Assembly: GCA_004298725.1 (NCBI GenBank)
Contig: SCQA01000158.1
Coordinates: 1-8,278 of the forward strand
Source of the DNA: a bacterium
Lineage (GTDB): Bacteria > Desulfobacterota > GWC2-55-46
Direction of reading: 5' to 3'
Length of the DNA stretch: 8,278 nucleotides
The stretch's first letter is position 1; each line of letters starts with the position of its first letter. Below the pieces are notes generated by a model. It worked only from the letters and a program-made list of their open reading frames with translations. It did not search any database and had not been told where the DNA came from. Of this stretch, positions 5,657-8,278 are shown one piece after another. A program made the position numbers and the translations under genes.

Positions 5657-7795
5657 ATGGATACCAAAGATTTTGAAAACGAAATAAAGATACATATTGA
5701 GGCGCGCTACCCCATACTATGGCTCGTGTCGTTTGAAGAGCGCAGGGTGGAGCGGATACTTGAAAAGCTCTGCGACTCGATGAAGATAAGCTTCTGGACT
5801 TGGTCGGTATCAAGGGGTTTGTACGGCGGCACAGAGAAGAAGAAACGCGAGCCGATGGGCAAGGAAAAGATACTTGTTACCATCGAAGAAAAGATAACAA
5901 AAACCGAAGACGTAAATAACCTTTTTCTTCTTAAAGACATTGCCACTTACTTCAATTCGCACGAATTCTTAAGAAAGTTCCGCGACATACCGGCCATTAC
6001 CGAAGAGCAGAGGTCTTTAAACACCGTTTGCATACTCTCGCCGACGCTATCCGAAATACCGCCGGAGCTTGAAGAAGACATAGTCGTGCTTGAGCTTGCT
6101 TTGCCAGACTATAACGAAATAGCCGAACTTGTATCAACCACCTACGGCCACCTTATGCCGCCCACTTGGCATTCGTCCACGCGCTCCATTCTCTACAAAT
6201 CGCTTCAGGGCCTTTCCATGGACAACGTAAAGCGCGTCATCAGAAAAGCCATCAGCATGAATAACGGCTCGCTTAACGAAGAGTGCATAACGTACATACA
6301 GGACGAAAAACAACAGATAATAAGAAAACAGAAGATTCTCGACTACTACCCTTACAAGGAAACCATTGAAAATATAGGCGGCCTTGGCGAAATAAAAAAG
6401 TGGTTCATTGAAAGAGAGCAGGTATTCCGCCTTAGTAAAGACAGAATTGAGGCGCTCGGGCTTGACGTGCCGAAGGGCCTGCTTCTTATAGGCGTGCCCG
6501 GCTCAGGAAAAAGCCTTTGTTGCAAGGCGCTTGCCGGCATATGGAACCTGCCGCTACTGCGCCTTGACGTCGGCAGGCTCTTCGGCTCAACGGTCGGCGA
6601 ATCTGAAAAAAACATACGAAAGTGCATACAGCTTGCCGAGGCCGTAAGCCCCTGCATACTGTGGATAGACGAAATAGACAAGGCCTTCGGCGGAGTGAGC
6701 GGCTATCAAGGAGACTCCGGCACACAGTTAAGGGTCTTCGGCACGTTCATCACGTGGCTTCAGGAAAAGGAAAAACCTGTTTTTGTAATATCAACCGCCA
6801 ACGAACCCAAAAACCTTCCTCCTGAACTATGGAGAAAAGGCAGATACGACGAAGTCTTTTTCGTTGACCTTCCAAGCCTTGAAGAACGCGAGGACATATT
6901 CAGGATACACCTTGAAAAGAAGGTGCAGAACGTCAACAGAATCAACCTTCGGGAACTCGGCCAGAACTCGCACGGCTTTACCGGTGCTGAAATTGAACAG
7001 GCCGTAAAAGACGCCGTAATAAGCACTTTTAACGCCATACACGGCGGCGAGCAGACCAAAGAAGCCGAAGCGCGAATTGACTCGCTACTCGGCATTGAAG
7101 TGTCGCAGGAGAACGTGCTTAAAGCTATACGCAATATCACGCCGCTGTCAGTTCTGAAAAAAGAAGAAGTTGAAGAACTGCGCGCTTGGAGCCACCAGAG
7201 GGCGCGCCCCGCTTCGCGCTCGCTGTTTCTACAGCGCGCTGAAATGCTTAGCGACTCGGAGCGCAGAAACATCGCCCTGCACGAGGCCGGCCACTGCGTA
7301 ATGATGAAGTACCACTTCAATAAAACTCCGGTATTTATCAGCATAGACAACTACAGAAACTTCTCAACTTTTGTGCCAAGGGACGAGGCCATAAGAACCA
7401 CCTTCACCAAGAAGGACCTTGAAAAGGAAATAGGCGTAATTCTCGGCGGCATGGTCACTGAAGACGAAATTTCAGGAAGCGACTCAAAGACCGTCGGCGC
7501 GTCGCAAGACCTTGTCTATGCCACTGAAATTGCCAGAAAGATGGTCGTTGAATACGGCTTCGGCGAAATCATGAAGAACAAAAGCCTTATCGGGCTTCAG
7601 GACTACGCCCTAACTTCCGGCGGCGAAGTCCTTGACGACATACAGAAGATACTCGACCACGCCAAGGAAAAAACAAGCGCCGTAATCTCCAAAAACAAAG
7701 AAGTGCTGATGAAGCTCGTTGAAAGATTCTTAAAAGACGTGCTCATGAACGGCGAAACGCTTGATAAATTCTTTTCTGAAAACAGGCTCGCGTAG
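5657..7795 (+). CDS. Ycf46-type AAA+ ATPase fused to an FtsH-like M41 zinc metallopeptidase domain
   Basis: Predicted soluble ATP-dependent protease of 712 residues; no signal peptide or membrane segment is visible. Residues 1-200 resemble the Ycf46 N-terminal region (IEARYPILWLVSFEERRVE). Residues 238-460 form a complete AAA+ module: Walker A GVPGSGKS (279-286), Walker B ILWIDEID (334-341), sensor-1 N382, arginine-finger candidates R393 and R396, and sensor-2 GAE (443-445). Phrases such as LPLLRLDVGRLFG and CILWIDEIDKAFGG are diagnostic of Ycf46. About 535-712 is an M41 peptidase: HEAGH (542-546) gives zinc ligands H542 and H546 and catalytic E543, and GASQD supplies D618, the third ligand by analogy with FtsH. 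The H-to-D spacing of 76 is close to the 78 of E. coli FtsH. Ordinary Ycf46 proteins stop near residue 500, so this is a fusion. GGAAGG (5645-5650) supports the ATG start. Protease activity and substrate are inferred, not shown. Confidence 0.9.
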   Translation: MDTKDFENEIKIHIEARYPILWLVSFEERRVERILEKLCDSMKISFWTWSVSRGLYGGTEKKKREPMGKEKILVTIEEKITKTEDVNNLFLLKDIATYFNSHEFLRKFRDIPAITEEQRSLNTVCILSPTLSEIPPELEEDIVVLELALPDYNEIAELVSTTYGHLMPPTWHSSTRSILYKSLQGLSMDNVKRVIRKAISMNNGSLNEECITYIQDEKQQIIRKQKILDYYPYKETIENIGGLGEIKKWFIEREQVFRLSKDRIEALGLDVPKGLLLIGVPGSGKSLCCKALAGIWNLPLLRLDVGRLFGSTVGESEKNIRKCIQLAEAVSPCILWIDEIDKAFGGVSGYQGDSGTQLRVFGTFITWLQEKEKPVFVISTANEPKNLPPELWRKGRYDEVFFVDLPSLEEREDIFRIHLEKKVQNVNRINLRELGQNSHGFTGAEIEQAVKDAVISTFNAIHGGEQTKEAEARIDSLLGIEVSQENVLKAIRNITPLSVLKKEEVEELRAWSHQRARPASRSLFLQRAEMLSDSERRNIALHEAGHCVMMKYHFNKTPVFISIDNYRNFSTFVPRDEAIRTTFTKKDLEKEIGVILGGMVTEDEISGSDSKTVGASQDLVYATEIARKMVVEYGFGEIMKNKSLIGLQDYALTSGGEVLDDIQKILDHAKEKTSAVISKNKEVLMKLVERFLKDVLMNGETLDKFFSENRLA

Positions 7796-7813
7796 CAAGC
7801 CGCGGAGGCGCAT

Positions 7814-8146
7814 ATGTCTTTTTACACCGTCATAAAAACACAGCTTAAGAATAAGAAATACCTTATAGCCGCGCTTGCCGAGCTTAAAAAACGCGGCGAG
7901 ATAACCAATTACGTTCAGCAAAAAAACAAGATTGAAGTTGACCGCGACGGCGACCTGATAAACATAACAACCGCCAAAACCGGCGAGCAACAAGTCGAAG
8001 GCGACAACCGCGTGGTGCGCGCCTTCTCCGACAGGCTGAAACAGATGTACGCCCTTGAATCAATAAAAGACAATCTGCCCCTTGACTTTGAAATAGCCGT
8101 TGAGAACGAAACGGGCGGAGAAATACAGATACTGCTGAAGGGATAA
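7814..8146 (+). CDS. Probable DUF1257 (Ycf35-like) small protein
   Basis: Soluble 110-residue protein of unknown function. The N-terminus MSFYTVIKTQLKNKKYLIAAL matches the characteristic DUF1257 opening (S-x-x-x-x-IKT-x-(I/L)-(R/K)-(D/N)-x-x-x-L-x-x-AL). The rest (VVRAFSDRLKQMYALESIKDN, then a hydrophilic beta-type tail ending GGEIQILLKG) follows the expected pattern of a helix with an aromatic before a final strand pair, but is more diverged. The length agrees with the family. A clear GGAGG (7804-7808) five bases before the ATG, and only 18 bases between it and the ATPase-protease stop codon, show that the two are cotranscribed. DUF1257 genes are known as neighbours of Ycf46-like ATPases. 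A role as adaptor, regulator or substrate of the protease is inference. Confidence 0.65.
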   Translation: MSFYTVIKTQLKNKKYLIAALAELKKRGEITNYVQQKNKIEVDRDGDLINITTAKTGEQQVEGDNRVVRAFSDRLKQMYALESIKDNLPLDFEIAVENETGGEIQILLKG

Positions 8147-8196
8147 AACGGCTTACGCTTGCCAATGAATCGCTATTGCAGGAGGCTGATGCATTA

Positions 8197-8278
8197 ATGG
8201 ACAGACAAATCCGCATTCGCATAACAAAAGACGGCCATGTGGAAATAGACTCCACCATATATAAAGACTGCAAAGAAG
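8197..8278 (+). CDS. Probable DUF2997 small protein, 3' end cut by window edge
   Basis: The first 27 residues are visible: MDRQIRIRITKDGHVEIDST followed by IYKDCKE. The pattern of alternating basic and hydrophobic residues, then DG-x-V, then a Cys about 25 residues in, fits DUF2997, a family of short proteins (about 60-80 residues) often found directly after DUF1257 genes. AGGAGG at 8180-8185 supports the ATG at 8197 (11-base spacing). An ATG at 8189 reads only Met-His-stop. The gap to the previous gene is 50 bases, without a visible terminator, so it should belong to the same transcript. With so little sequence the family call leans partly on the neighbouring genes. Confidence 0.55.
   Translation, partial: MDRQIRIRITKDGHVEIDSTIYKDCKE

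Noticed and set aside
6760..7350. Minus-strand ORF of 196 codons opposite the AAA-protease gene
   Set aside because: It is very rich in Ser, Arg and Cys, as expected for a mirror frame of a GC-biased gene, and it overlaps the conserved AAA and HEAGH coding region.
8165..8197. A ten-codon ORF (MNRYCRRLMH) whose TAA overlaps the ATG of the DUF2997 gene as TAATG
   Set aside because: It has no ribosome site of its own and contains the AGGAGG of the next gene as its Arg-Arg codons. The overlap is best explained by chance around a Shine-Dalgarno.

Overview
This window comes from a bacterial chromosome of moderate GC, probably a Gram-negative lineage of the Desulfobacterota/Nitrospirota kind. That placement is weak: it rests on the lepA-lepB-xer linkage, frequent ATA and CTT codons, and general gene content. 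No rRNA, tRNA, CRISPR array or insertion sequence is visible.

Left half, minus strand, read right to left from about 3600: a sigma70-like promoter, then lepA (elongation factor 4, 3480-1684), lepB (signal peptidase I, 1634-960), and a Xer-family tyrosine recombinase (801 to the left edge, C-terminus cut off). These are housekeeping genes. The gap between lepB and the recombinase carries a small array of TTCACAA-type heptamers.

A 336-base divergent region (3481-3816) separates them from a plus-strand set: a four-helix CopD-like membrane protein (3817-4290), a class I SAM methyltransferase (4291-4857) and a macro-domain ADP-ribose hydrolase (4869-5414). These genes are almost touching, and the last two start with TTG. 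They are probably one transcript.

The most interesting part is 5415-8278. A 242-base leader with two tandem promoters and operator-like palindromes precedes a 712-residue protein (5657-7795). This protein joins three parts: an N-terminal region that looks like a degenerate, P-loop-less copy of an AAA+ domain; a complete Ycf46-type AAA+ ATPase; and a compact FtsH-like M41 zinc peptidase domain with all predicted zinc ligands. It has no membrane segment, so it reads as a soluble AAA+ protease built on a Ycf46 engine instead of an FtsH one. It is followed by a probable DUF1257 (Ycf35-like) protein (7814-8146) and the start of a probable DUF2997 protein (8197 to the right edge). From memory, Ycf46-like ATPases, DUF1257 and DUF2997 proteins occur together in cyanobacteria and other bacteria without a settled function. 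The fused protease suggests that the system, at least here, degrades or processes a substrate, with the two small proteins as candidate adaptors or substrates.
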